From an uncultured Verrucomicrobiota bacterium (GTDB lineage: Bacteria; Verrucomicrobiota; Verrucomicrobiia; Limisphaerales; UBA9464): DNA of 64,000 bases. The DNA is taken from positions 1 to 64,000 of the forward strand of contig CAIXUG010000080.1 in NCBI GenBank assembly GCA_903922605.1, read 5' to 3'. Below are positions 13,300-23,065 of the stretch, one piece after another. The notes beneath the pieces are model-generated. The model was given only the letters and a program-made list of their open reading frames with translations. It was not told the origin of the DNA and did no database searches. The stretch's first letter is position 1. Each line of letters opens with the position of its first letter. Both the position numbers and the translations under genes were made by a program.

Positions 13300-13944
13300 A
13301 TGAAAACCCCGTTCGCCCTGTTGCCGGTGAGTGGCCTGTTCGTTTTCACGTCCGCCGCGGCGATTTTCAGCGATACGTTTGATTCCACGCCTTCAGGGCT
13401 ATGGGGCAATGAGGTGGGGAACTGGACCGCTTCGGGCGGGGTTTATTACGCGCAGGCGCCGAACAACGCTCCGCCCACCTATTCGAGTCTCCCCTTCAAT
13501 CTTCAGGATTTCAGCATCGACCTGGACATCAACCATGTTCAGGACGGCGGCGTATGGCTCCGCAGCAGCGACAATCAGAATGGCATCCTGCTCGTGACCG
13601 GCGCCGCCGCCAACGGGCTCTATTGGCATGTGATTTCTGGCGGAGTGGTCTCGCCCCGATTGAATATCGCCAGCGGACTGTTTACGGACGGGGTCAGCGA
13701 CGCCCACTTGCACATCACGGTTTCCGGCGACACCTATTCGGTCTTCGTCAACGGGGCCCTGACGCCGGCAACCACCCTGACCGACAGCACTTTCAGCAGC
13801 GGCAAGATCGCCCTCTACGATTTCAGCCCCCAGACCTTCGACAACGTGACGGTTGTTCCTGAACCCTCGTCCTTGTTCATTGCCTCCCTGTTGCTGCTGG
13901 GTTGCGGTGCGTGGCGGGCAGTTCGCGGCCACAGGCCTTTGTAG
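13300..13944 (+). CDS. PEP-CTERM sorting domain protein
   Basis: This 214-aa secreted protein has an N-terminal signal peptide (LLPVSGLFVFTSAAAIF) and a beta-rich body resembling a concanavalin-like lectin fold. The C-terminal sorting signal has the VPEPSS motif near residue 188, a hydrophobic helix (LFIASLLLLGCGAW) and a basic tail (RAVRGHRPL). PEP-CTERM proteins are processed by exosortase and are often linked to exopolysaccharide. No exosortase gene is in this window. It sits between two DUF1501 paralogues with gaps of 53 and 11 bp, so it is probably in their operon. Confidence 0.88.
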   Translation: MKTPFALLPVSGLFVFTSAAAIFSDTFDSTPSGLWGNEVGNWTASGGVYYAQAPNNAPPTYSSLPFNLQDFSIDLDINHVQDGGVWLRSSDNQNGILLVTGAAANGLYWHVISGGVVSPRLNIASGLFTDGVSDAHLHITVSGDTYSVFVNGALTPATTLTDSTFSSGKIALYDFSPQTFDNVTVVPEPSSLFIASLLLLGCGAWRAVRGHRPL

Positions 13945-13955
13945 TTCGATCCACC

Positions 13956-15293
<1,338 letters not shown>

Positions 15294-15309
15294 CCTGTCT
15301 TTCCTCGCC

Positions 15310-16653
15310 ATGCTGACGATCCCCGGCAGCGCCCATCGCCCTTTTTGCGATGGTCATTCGCGGCGCGACTTCCTGCGCATCGGCGGACTGGCAATGGGCG
15401 GGCTGGCCCTGCCGCAGCTCCTCCAGGCCGAGCAGCTTTCGGGCATCCGCAAGTCGCACAAGGCGGTGATCATGATCTATCTGGTCGGCGCACCGCCGCA
15501 CCAGGACATGTTTGACCTGAAGATGGATGCACCGCTGGAGATCCGCGGCCCGCACAAGCCGCGCGCGACGAACGTGCCCGGCATCGAGATCTCGGAGCAC
15601 ATGCCGTACTGCGCTCGGATCATGGACAAGCTCGTCCCGATCCGCACGATGTACGGCTCGCCCAGCGGAGACCACGATTCCTTCATCTGCTACACCGGCC
15701 GCCCGGTGCCGAATCAGCCGCCCGGCGGCTGGCCTTCCCTCGGCTCGACGCTCTCGAAACTGCAGGGCCCGACCGATCCGACGATTCCCGCCTTCGTCGG
15801 CCTGGCGCCCAAGGCCGGCCATCCGCCTTACGGTTCGCCGGGGCATCCCGGCTTCCTGGGCCCGACGCACACAGCGTTCCGTCCCAACGGCCCCGGCATG
15901 GAGGACCTGAAGCTCAACGGCGTCTCACTCGACCGCCTCAGTGACCGCCGTGCCCTGCTCGCGGGCTTTGACCGGTTTCGCCGCGACATGGACAGCAGCG
16001 GCGTGGTCGAAAGCCTGGATGCATTCAATCAGGAGGCCTTCAACATTCTGACCTCGAGCAAGCTCCTGGAGGCACTGGACGTGAGCCGCGAACCCGCGAA
16101 GGTCCGCGAGCGCTACGGCAAGGGTGACCCGAAGAACTACGGTGACGGCGCGCCCCGCAACTGCGAGCAGTTCCTCGTCGCCCGCCGCCTCGTCGAGGCC
16201 GGCGCGCGCTGCGTGACACTGAATTTCGGGCGCTGGGATTTCCACAGCAACAACCACAGCGAACTGCTCACGCATCTGCCGCTCTTCGACCAGGCCATGA
16301 GCGCACTCGTCGAGGATCTGCATGAGCGCGGATTGGACAAGGATGTGGCGGTGGTGGCCTGGGGCGAGTTCGGACGCACGCCGCAGATCAATGCCGACGC
16401 GGGCCGCGACCACTGGCCCCAGCTCGGCTGCGCGCTCCTGGCCGGCGGCGGCATGGGTACCGGCCAGGTGATCGGCGCGACCGACCGTCTCGGTGGTGAA
16501 ATCGCCGAACGCGGCGTCCATTTCGGCGAAGTCTTCGCCACACTGTATAACCAGCTCGGCCTCGACACGGCTCAGGTAACGTTGCCGGATCTCGCCGGTC
16601 GTCCGCACTATCTCGTGGATGGCTGGCAGCCCATGAAGGAACTGGTCGGATGA
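15310..16653 (+). CDS. DUF1501 domain protein with Tat signal (paralogue 3)
   Basis: This 447-aa DUF1501 protein has Tat motif SRRDFLRIGGLAMGGLALPQ and shares the MLTIPG start and WQPMKELVG end with paralogue 2. Key blocks are YLVGAPPHQDMFDLKMDAP, FGRWDFHSNNHSE and AWGEFGRTPQINADAGRD. It is the last of three tandem copies, followed by an inverted-repeat element. The three copies have diverged at many positions, so they are old duplications or functionally distinct subunits rather than a recent expansion. Confidence 0.93.
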   Translation: MLTIPGSAHRPFCDGHSRRDFLRIGGLAMGGLALPQLLQAEQLSGIRKSHKAVIMIYLVGAPPHQDMFDLKMDAPLEIRGPHKPRATNVPGIEISEHMPYCARIMDKLVPIRTMYGSPSGDHDSFICYTGRPVPNQPPGGWPSLGSTLSKLQGPTDPTIPAFVGLAPKAGHPPYGSPGHPGFLGPTHTAFRPNGPGMEDLKLNGVSLDRLSDRRALLAGFDRFRRDMDSSGVVESLDAFNQEAFNILTSSKLLEALDVSREPAKVRERYGKGDPKNYGDGAPRNCEQFLVARRLVEAGARCVTLNFGRWDFHSNNHSELLTHLPLFDQAMSALVEDLHERGLDKDVAVVAWGEFGRTPQINADAGRDHWPQLGCALLAGGGMGTGQVIGATDRLGGEIAERGVHFGEVFATLYNQLGLDTAQVTLPDLAGRPHYLVDGWQPMKELVG

Positions 16654-16718
16654 AGCAGAGGATGAACAACCAAGATGCGAAGGCGCGAAGAAGGGACGGG
16701 AGTATACCAAGGCAAAGC

Positions 16719-16981
16719 TTCCAGCACCCCTCCGGGGTGCGAAGACATAGTCCGCCCGTTCCGGGGGCGTTGCCCCCGGCTAAGTTCCTGTGCGCCTCCG
16801 GCGCGAAGCAGGGCATGTCCAAGCAAGCATCCAATACTTTCAGAGTAATTACGGTGTTTTCCGGTTCACACATCTTCCGACCTGATTTTCTTCGGCCCGG
16901 AGGGCCAATGGAACTTAGCCCCGGGCAGCGCCCGGGGTTCGATGCCCCCTCTCTGATTTGCACCCCGGACGGGTGCTGGAA
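16719..16981. repeat. 263-bp MITE-like element with about 90-bp imperfect terminal inverted repeats
   Basis: The left arm (16719-16808) and the reverse complement of the right arm (16890-16981) align almost end to end. Both begin ttccagcaccc then tccggggtgc, share ggctaagttcc, and end in ccgaag or gcgaag. Each arm itself contains smaller G/C palindromes. An outer pair of weaker arms with 8-bp units (ggcgcgaa) lies at about 16675-16693 and 17026-17047. The 81-bp centre holds no gene. The element fills most of the 346-bp gap between two PVC genes and looks like a REP/BIME or MITE-type non-coding mobile repeat. Confidence 0.75.
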
Positions 16982-16999
16982 CCATTCCCCTTTTCTGCC

Positions 17000-19486
17000 A
17001 TGACCCGTCCGATCACACGTCTTTCCTTCGCGCCTTTGCGCCTTTGCTGTTTTCTCCTCGGCGCTCTGGCTCTGCACATGCACGCCCACGCATTGACGAT
17101 CCAGTTCCGCAGCGGCGTCACCAATCTCGTCCTCAACACCAAGGACGCCCGGCAGCAGTTGCTCGCGACCACCGCCAATGACCTCGACCTCACCCGCGAG
17201 GTGACCTGGTCATCCGAACCAGCCGGCATCGTCAGCATCGACAAGGCCGGTCGGGCTACGCCCGACGCGGACGGTTCGGCCATCATCACCGCCCGGGCCA
17301 AGGACGGCACGACCGCGACCTTCCCGGTGACGGTCACGCACGCGTCTCAGCCCGCGCCGATCCATTTCGCGAACCAGATCGTCCCCATCTTCACCAAAAA
17401 CGGCTGCAACGGCGGCGGCTGTCACGGCAAGGCCGCGGGACAAAATGGCTTCCGTCTCTCGCTGCTCGGCTTCGAGCCGGGGGAGGACTACGAGCATCTC
17501 GTCAAGGAAGCGCGCGGACGCCGCCTCTTCCCGGCCGCGCCCGAACACAGCCTGCTGCTGACCAAGGGCACCGCCCAGTTGCCGCATGGCGGCGGCAAGC
17601 GGCTGGAGCCAGCCTCCGACGACTACCGGCTGCTCATACGCTGGATTTCCCAGGGCATGCCGGTCGGCCGCGCCGACGCGCCAACGGTCACCCGCATCGA
17701 AGTGTTCCCCACCGAACGTACGCTGCCGCTCAACGCGGAGCAGCAGCTCGTCGTGACCGCCCACTATTCCGATGGTTCGACCGAGGACGTGACGCGCGGC
17801 GCGCTGTTCGAGCCGAACGACAAGGACATGGCCGCGACCGACGCGTTGGGCCGGGTCAAGGTCTTCAACCAGCCCGGGGAGGTTGCCGTGATGGTCCGCT
17901 ATCAGGGCAAGGTCGCCACCTTCAGCGGAACCGTACCCCTCGGCGCTCCGGTGGAGAATCTGCCCCTGGCCCGAACGTTCGTGGATGAGCTGGTTTTCAA
18001 GCAGCTCAAGAAGGTCGGTATGCCGCCGAGTGACGTGGCCGACGACGCCACCTTCATCCGGCGCGTGACCATCGACATCGCCGGTCGCCTGCCCACCCCT
18101 CAGGAAGCCGAGGCGCTCGCCAAGGATTCCTCGCCGAACAAACGCGACGCCGTCATCGACCGCCTGCTGGCCTCGACCGATTACGCCGACTATTTCGCCA
18201 ACACCTGGAGCGCGCTGCTCCGCAACAAGCGCGCCGACGCCAAGCAGGCGCGCGGCACCTACGCCTTCCACGACTGGATCCGCGAGTCGCTCGTCGCCAA
18301 CAAGCCCTACGATCAGTTCGCACGGGAAATTCTGACCGCGTCGGGAGATGTCACCGAAAATCCGCCTGTGGCGTGGTACCGGCAGGTCCGCACCATGCAG
18401 GGCCAGCTGGAGGACACGGCCGAACTGTTCCTCGGGCTGCGCCTCCAGTGTGCTCAATGCCATCACCACCCTTATGAGCGCTGGAGCCAGGCCGACTACT
18501 GGAGCTTCGGCGCGTTCTTCTCACAGGTCGGCTACAAGACTGGCAGCCAACCAGGTGAGGATATTATCGTCCACAGGCGTGGCACCGCCCAGGCGACGAA
18601 CAAGAAGAACGGCCAGCAGATGAAGCCCGCCGGCCTTGGCGAGCCCGCACTCGCGTTGGCGCCCGATGATGACCCGCGCCAGGCGCTCTCCGACTGGCTG
18701 ACCAAGCCCGACAACCGCTTCTTCGCCCGCGCCCTGGTGAACCGCTACTGGAAGCACTTCTTCAATCGCGGCCTCGTGGAGCCCGAGGACGACATGCGCG
18801 ACACCAATCCCGCGACGAATCCGGAACTTCTCGACGCACTCGCGGCGAATTTCGTGAAGAGCGGCTACGATCTGAAAGGTCTCGTCCGCACGCTCACGCG
18901 CTCGACAGTCTATCAGCTCAGCGCGACGCCGAACCAGTACAACGCCCGCGACCGGCACCACTTCGCGCGCTACTATCCGCGCCGCCTTAACGCCGAGGTG
19001 CTCTACGACGCCGTCAACACCATGCTCGCCACGGAGTCAAAGTTCGACGGCCTGCCCGCCGGCACGCGCGCGGTGGCGCTGCCCGACAACAGTTTCAACG
19101 CGAGCAGCTATTTCCTCACCGTCTTCGGCCGGCCGGAGAGCAGCAGCGCTTGCGAATGCGAACGCAGCATGGACGCCTCACTGAGCCAGAGCCTGCACCT
19201 GCTCAACGCGAAGGACATCCAGGACAAGCTCGCCGCCGATGCCAGCCGCCCGGCCAAACTCGCCTCCGAACCCGCCAAACCGGACGACCTCAAGCTGCGC
19301 GACCTCTACCGCCTGGCCTATTCCCGCGACCCGCAGCCCGAGGAACTCAAGGTTGCCATCGGTTACGTCACGCAAAAGGCCACCGCCGCCAAGGACGACA
19401 CCGCCAAGACCAAGGCCCGCCGCGAGGCCTACGAGGACACGCTCTGGGCCCTCCTGAACACGAAGGAATTCCTGTTCAACCATTGA
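17000..19486 (+). CDS. BIG2/DUF1549/DUF1553 secreted protein with two heme-type motifs
   Basis: This 828-aa protein starts at ATG 17000 with a signal peptide (LCCFLLGALALHMHAHA). It has two bacterial Ig-like (BIG2) domains at about 32-115 and 230-315. A cytochrome-like block between them has the unusual spacing C136-x4-C141-H142 (NGCNGGGCHGK). DUF1549 follows with a normal C484-x2-C487-H488, then DUF1553. This is the common long PVC architecture. The region coding for the signal peptide lies within the outer arm of the preceding inverted repeat. The cellular role is unknown; a periplasmic location is likely. An upstream in-frame start at 16958 would add residues encoded by the repeat. Confidence 0.9.
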   Translation: MTRPITRLSFAPLRLCCFLLGALALHMHAHALTIQFRSGVTNLVLNTKDARQQLLATTANDLDLTREVTWSSEPAGIVSIDKAGRATPDADGSAIITARAKDGTTATFPVTVTHASQPAPIHFANQIVPIFTKNGCNGGGCHGKAAGQNGFRLSLLGFEPGEDYEHLVKEARGRRLFPAAPEHSLLLTKGTAQLPHGGGKRLEPASDDYRLLIRWISQGMPVGRADAPTVTRIEVFPTERTLPLNAEQQLVVTAHYSDGSTEDVTRGALFEPNDKDMAATDALGRVKVFNQPGEVAVMVRYQGKVATFSGTVPLGAPVENLPLARTFVDELVFKQLKKVGMPPSDVADDATFIRRVTIDIAGRLPTPQEAEALAKDSSPNKRDAVIDRLLASTDYADYFANTWSALLRNKRADAKQARGTYAFHDWIRESLVANKPYDQFAREILTASGDVTENPPVAWYRQVRTMQGQLEDTAELFLGLRLQCAQCHHHPYERWSQADYWSFGAFFSQVGYKTGSQPGEDIIVHRRGTAQATNKKNGQQMKPAGLGEPALALAPDDDPRQALSDWLTKPDNRFFARALVNRYWKHFFNRGLVEPEDDMRDTNPATNPELLDALAANFVKSGYDLKGLVRTLTRSTVYQLSATPNQYNARDRHHFARYYPRRLNAEVLYDAVNTMLATESKFDGLPAGTRAVALPDNSFNASSYFLTVFGRPESSSACECERSMDASLSQSLHLLNAKDIQDKLAADASRPAKLASEPAKPDDLKLRDLYRLAYSRDPQPEELKVAIGYVTQKATAAKDDTAKTKARREAYEDTLWALLNTKEFLFNH

Positions 19487-19529
19487 GGTGGCCTCGTCGG
19501 GAAGAATCCCTGACAGTAAGGGCGTAAAC

Positions 19530-19641
19530 GTGCTACCAGCGTCCCGCTGGCAGCGACGAATCCAAGGGCCACCCAAACTTTCGATGTCGAGCCTTATGTG
19601 TCGGCCCCGGGTGGCCCCTGCCGGCAAGATGCCGGTGGCAC
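19530..19641. repeat. 112-bp inverted-repeat element
   Basis: The arm at 19530-19553 (gtgctacc...ggcag) pairs imperfectly with 19618-19641, about 17 of 24 positions. Inside them the exact 9-bp pair gggccaccc / gggtggccc is at about 19566-19574 and 19609-19617. The element lies between two convergent genes, the BIG2/DUF1549 gene on plus and the RsbRD-like gene on minus. It could form a large hairpin in RNA and so act as a two-way terminator, or it may be a REP-type repeat. Confidence 0.6.
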
Positions 19642-19666
19642 ATCGGGCGGCCATCGGCCAATCGGC

Positions 19667-20176
19667 TCACTGCGGACGCTGAATCATCTTGGCGGTCGCC
19701 AAAAATTGCTCCACCGAAAGCCGGATGATCCGGTCGAAAAATGAGTGCAGAACAACCATGGCAAAAAGGCCGGGTTTCCCGGCGCTTTCCGGGGCACGTT
19801 GTTCCTGAAATTCGGCCAGATAGTGAATGAGCACCGTACGCAGCGCGCCAATTTCCCGGATCAGCTGGGCGATGTCGTAATGCTGTTCCCACCGGATATG
19901 TCCGTGATAGGCGGCAAACCGCGCCGACTGCTCCTTGATCTCGTGGTTGAACGCATCGGTGAGGGTGCGGTTCAGGTCATCGAGAATGTTGGGAATGTGG
20001 TCCCTGAGCTGGTTAGGCGTCAGACCATCCGTGGCAGGCAGCATCTCATGCTCCTGAATCCCAACCATCCACTCAGACAGTATCTGATGCCGGCGGTCGG
20101 CCAGAAAATTGGAAAGGCTGCAGCCGACGATCTGCTGCTCAGGCGATGGCTCGGGTATGCTGATCATCATGGGCAT
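19667..20176 (-). CDS. RsbRD_N-like (RsbT co-antagonist N-terminal) sensor protein
   Basis: This 169-aa helical protein from ATG 20176 contains SNFLADRRHQILSEWMVGIQ, then DHIPNILDDLNRTLTDAF, and a histidine-containing block HGHIRWEQHYDIAQLIREIG. This matches the N-terminal sensory domain of RsbRD-type stressosome proteins and related bacterial kinases, a globin-like all-helical fold. Here it stands alone without a STAS or kinase domain. It is the only minus-strand gene inside the plus-strand PVC cytochrome cluster. The domain assignment is by pattern; its partner is unknown. The frame upstream to 21046 is a shadow of the next gene. Confidence 0.65.
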   Translation of the reverse strand: MPMMISIPEPSPEQQIVGCSLSNFLADRRHQILSEWMVGIQEHEMLPATDGLTPNQLRDHIPNILDDLNRTLTDAFNHEIKEQSARFAAYHGHIRWEQHYDIAQLIREIGALRTVLIHYLAEFQEQRAPESAGKPGLFAMVVLHSFFDRIIRLSVEQFLATAKMIQRPQ

Positions 20177-20504
20177 GTTCAGGTGAAAATTCCGATTTCC
20201 GTCTAGGTTTACGATGCTGCTTCGGTCCGATCGATTTTCAAGGGGTTTTGTCGGCCGCCACGCGGTTTGATCGGGTCGCAAACGAATTTCGCCGCCGTAT
20301 CCCCCATCTCTCCCCGCATAACCCTTTCGCGCGGCTGGACACGCGGGCAACTGAACCCGCAGAATTTCGCCACAGCTCCTGCAACATCCCGAATTTGACC
20401 GGCCGTCAGAGCGTCTTGCTCTGTCTCCCGGGCCCTCCACGCGAGCTTGAATTCGACGATGGCAACGGAGCCGGACAACCGGCCCCGGGAACTGATTGAA
20501 TCTG
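20177..20504. other. 328-bp divergent intergenic region, no gene seen
   Basis: This gap separates the divergently transcribed RsbRD-like gene and the pre-peptidase-domain gene, so it must hold both promoters. Open frames crossing it on either strand have no recognisable domain, and I found no convincing promoter hexamers or palindromes. Confidence 0.4.
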
Positions 20505-22829
20505 ATGAAAGTCCGCCCTGATTTTGTTGCCACGATTGGCGCTCTCGCGCTGATGGCGGGCGCTTTTCCAGCCGAGGCCCAGCTTCCGCTGGCGCGGCTG
20601 AACTGGATTTTCCCGGCGGGCTTTCGCGCAGGCACCACGAACGAACTGACGGTTTCGGGCAGCAGCCTCGACGATCCGGCCGGCCTACGCTTTTCCGACG
20701 CACGCATCGTGGCCACGTCCAAGCCGGATAACGCCGCCGTGTACACCGTCATCGTCCCGCCCGAAGTGCCGCCGGGTTTTGTGGATGTCCGGTTCACAGG
20801 CCGGTTCGGCGTGTCGAATCCGCGCGCGCTGGCCATCGGCGACACGCCGGAGTTTACCGGGCCGACGACGAACACCTCCGCCGGGACCGCGCTCGATCTG
20901 CCTTTGGATTCCATGGTGAACGGGCGGACGGCGGCGAACACCGCCAGCTGGTTCCGCTTTGCCGCGAAGGCCGCCCAGCGGCTCGTGATCCGCACGCAGT
21001 CGCGCGAGCTGGACTCGCGAATCGAGCCCATGCTCGTCGTCCTCACGGCCGACGGCCGCGAACTCAGCCGCTCCCGGCGCGGCTTCCTGGATTTTACCGC
21101 GCCGGCGGATGGCTCCTTCCTGCTCCAGCTCCACGACCAGACTTTCCGCGGCGGCGACGACTTCGCCTACCGGCTGACGGTCACGGCCGGCGCGCAGCTC
21201 GAGTTCGCGCTGCCCAACGTGCTGCGCGCGGGCGAAACCAATTTCGTGACGCTCTACGGCCATAACCTGCCCGGGGACGAGCGCAGTACGGTCACCGATG
21301 CCGATGGGCGTCCGCTGGACCGGCTTGGGGTCGAGGTGATCGCCCCGGCCCTCGGCGGAACCCCCGTGGAAATGATCCGCAAACCCGCTGCCGCGATGCT
21401 GGCGGGCGAGGCCTTCGCCTGGCGGTTTGGCTCGACCAATGGCAGCTCCAATCCCCTGCTCTTCACCCTGACGACGAATCCGGTGTTCGTATCGCTCACC
21501 AACGGGATCGTGTCGGTCACGCCTCCGTGCGAGTTCTCCGGCCTCTTCCCCAAACGCGGCGAATTGAACGGCGTCATGTTCGAGGCCAAAAAGGGCGACG
21601 TGCTGTGGCTGGAGCTGTGGGGCGAACGGCTCGGCCAGGCCTGCGATCCCTTTGCGCTGCTGCAACGCGTGACGAAAAATGACAAGGGCGAGGCGCAGTA
21701 CGGGGATCTGCAGGAGTTCAACGACGGCGACACCAATGTGGGCGGACGCGATTTCAACACCGCGACCCGCGATCCGGCGGGCCGGATCGAGATCAAGGAG
21801 GACGGCAGCTACCGCATCCTGGTGCGCGACCTGTTCAACGCCGGAGCGACCAGTCCCCGCCATCCGTATCGGCTGAGTCTCCGCCGTGAGACTCCTGACT
21901 TCCGCCTCGTCGCCCTGCCCCAACCACCGCCCAAGGCCAAGGACGACGACCGGCAGATACACGTCGCCAGCACTTTCCTCCGGCGGGGTGAGACGCTGCC
22001 GGTCCGGGTGCTGGCGCTGCGCCGCGACGGCTTCAATGGCGACATCGAAATCACCGCCACCAACCTGCCGGCCGGCGTTTCGGTGACACCCGGGCGCATC
22101 GTCGCCGGACAGAATGCCGGGCAACTGCTGCTGACCGCCGCCGAAGGGGCGACCGGTTGTACCAATGTCCAATTCCTTGGCCGCGCGGTGATTGGCGTCG
22201 ACGAAGTTTCGCGGATCGCCTCCTTGGGCACCGTAATCTGGCCGGTGGGCGACTACGATCAGGAGGCGGTCGCCACGCGGTTGGACCGGGATGCGTCCGT
22301 TGCGGCGGGCTCGGCCGAATGGGCTCCGGTCACCCTGCAACCGGCGGAGGCAAAAACATACGAGGTGACCGTGGACGGCAAACTCACACTGCCACTGAAA
22401 GTCACCCGGCGCGGCGACTTCAACGCCGCCTTCAACGTAAAGCCCTTTGGCAATCCCGCGCTCGACAAGGCAAAGGACATCTCCATTGCTGAAAAGGCCA
22501 CCAACGCGACTGTGGAGATCAACCTCGCAGAACTGAAACTGCCCGAGGGCACGCACACGCTGTGGGTTCAGGGCGTCGTCGGCGGCAAATACCGTAATAA
22601 TCCCGAGGCGCTGACGGCCGCCGAAGCCGAGCTGAAAGAGGTTGAGAAAAACCTGGCCGCCGCGCCCGCCGCCGAAAAACCGAAACTCGAGGAGCGCAAA
22701 AAAACAGTCGAGGCGAAGCGCAAGGCTGCCGAGGAACGGGCGAAGCCAGCGGATGTCACGGTGGCGGTCTATTCGCAGCCCTTCCTCGTGAAAGTTTCGC
22801 CCGCGCCCAAGCCGGAGGTGAAAAAGTGA
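20505..22829 (+). CDS. secreted protein with pre-peptidase C-terminal (PPC) domain
   Basis: This 774-aa protein has a signal peptide (IGALALMAGAFPAEA) and an IPT/TIG-like domain (about 20-115). A PPC-type beta-sandwich follows (about 120-230; ASWFRFAAKAAQRLVIRTQS ... DFAYRLTVTAG), then further beta-rich modules, and a highly charged predicted coiled coil near residues 700-750 before a short beta tail. Proteins of this type regularly sit next to DUF1501 and DUF1549 genes in PVC genomes, without a known activity. I start at ATG 20505 rather than TTG 20496. Confidence 0.8.
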   Translation: MKVRPDFVATIGALALMAGAFPAEAQLPLARLNWIFPAGFRAGTTNELTVSGSSLDDPAGLRFSDARIVATSKPDNAAVYTVIVPPEVPPGFVDVRFTGRFGVSNPRALAIGDTPEFTGPTTNTSAGTALDLPLDSMVNGRTAANTASWFRFAAKAAQRLVIRTQSRELDSRIEPMLVVLTADGRELSRSRRGFLDFTAPADGSFLLQLHDQTFRGGDDFAYRLTVTAGAQLEFALPNVLRAGETNFVTLYGHNLPGDERSTVTDADGRPLDRLGVEVIAPALGGTPVEMIRKPAAAMLAGEAFAWRFGSTNGSSNPLLFTLTTNPVFVSLTNGIVSVTPPCEFSGLFPKRGELNGVMFEAKKGDVLWLELWGERLGQACDPFALLQRVTKNDKGEAQYGDLQEFNDGDTNVGGRDFNTATRDPAGRIEIKEDGSYRILVRDLFNAGATSPRHPYRLSLRRETPDFRLVALPQPPPKAKDDDRQIHVASTFLRRGETLPVRVLALRRDGFNGDIEITATNLPAGVSVTPGRIVAGQNAGQLLLTAAEGATGCTNVQFLGRAVIGVDEVSRIASLGTVIWPVGDYDQEAVATRLDRDASVAAGSAEWAPVTLQPAEAKTYEVTVDGKLTLPLKVTRRGDFNAAFNVKPFGNPALDKAKDISIAEKATNATVEINLAELKLPEGTHTLWVQGVVGGKYRNNPEALTAAEAELKEVEKNLAAAPAAEKPKLEERKKTVEAKRKAAEERAKPADVTVAVYSQPFLVKVSPAPKPEVKK

Positions 22830-22897
22830 GCGCGCTAGGTTTTTTCATCCATGGCTCCAGCCCTTCAAAAAGGGCTGCCCACTCAGAGCCGGTGAAG

Positions 22898-23044
22898 GAG
22901 TCGCGAAGCGTCTTGGACTGCGCGAGCCCTCTCGCGCTTTCGGCAGCCGGACGGATGGAAGAATGGCTGAACCACGCTCTCAGTCGTTGGCTTTCCCAAC
23001 CAAAGCGGCAGAGGACTGCCGCAGTCCAAGACGCTTCGCGACTC
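22898..23044. repeat. 147-bp element with perfect 25-bp terminal inverted repeats
   Basis: The sequence at 22898-22922 (gagtcgcgaagcg...) is the exact reverse complement of 23020-23044. The inner part also has partially paired blocks around 'gcggcag'. The element has no coding potential of its own but is open in the frame of the downstream gene, which creates a false 80-residue N-terminal extension there. It looks like a dispersed non-coding repeat of the REP/MITE type. Confidence 0.8.
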
Positions 23045-23065
23045 TGCCGGCATTCTGACCGATCG

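Noticed and set aside
20209..20703. 164-codon minus-strand frame upstream of the RsbRD-like gene
   Set aside because: Half of it overlaps the start of the well-supported PPC gene; it is Arg/Ser-rich with no domain and no credible start.
22826..23065. 80-residue N-terminal extension of the PSCyt1/WD40 protein
   Set aside because: The sequence is the inverted-repeat element read in frame; a proper signal peptide starts at ATG 23066.
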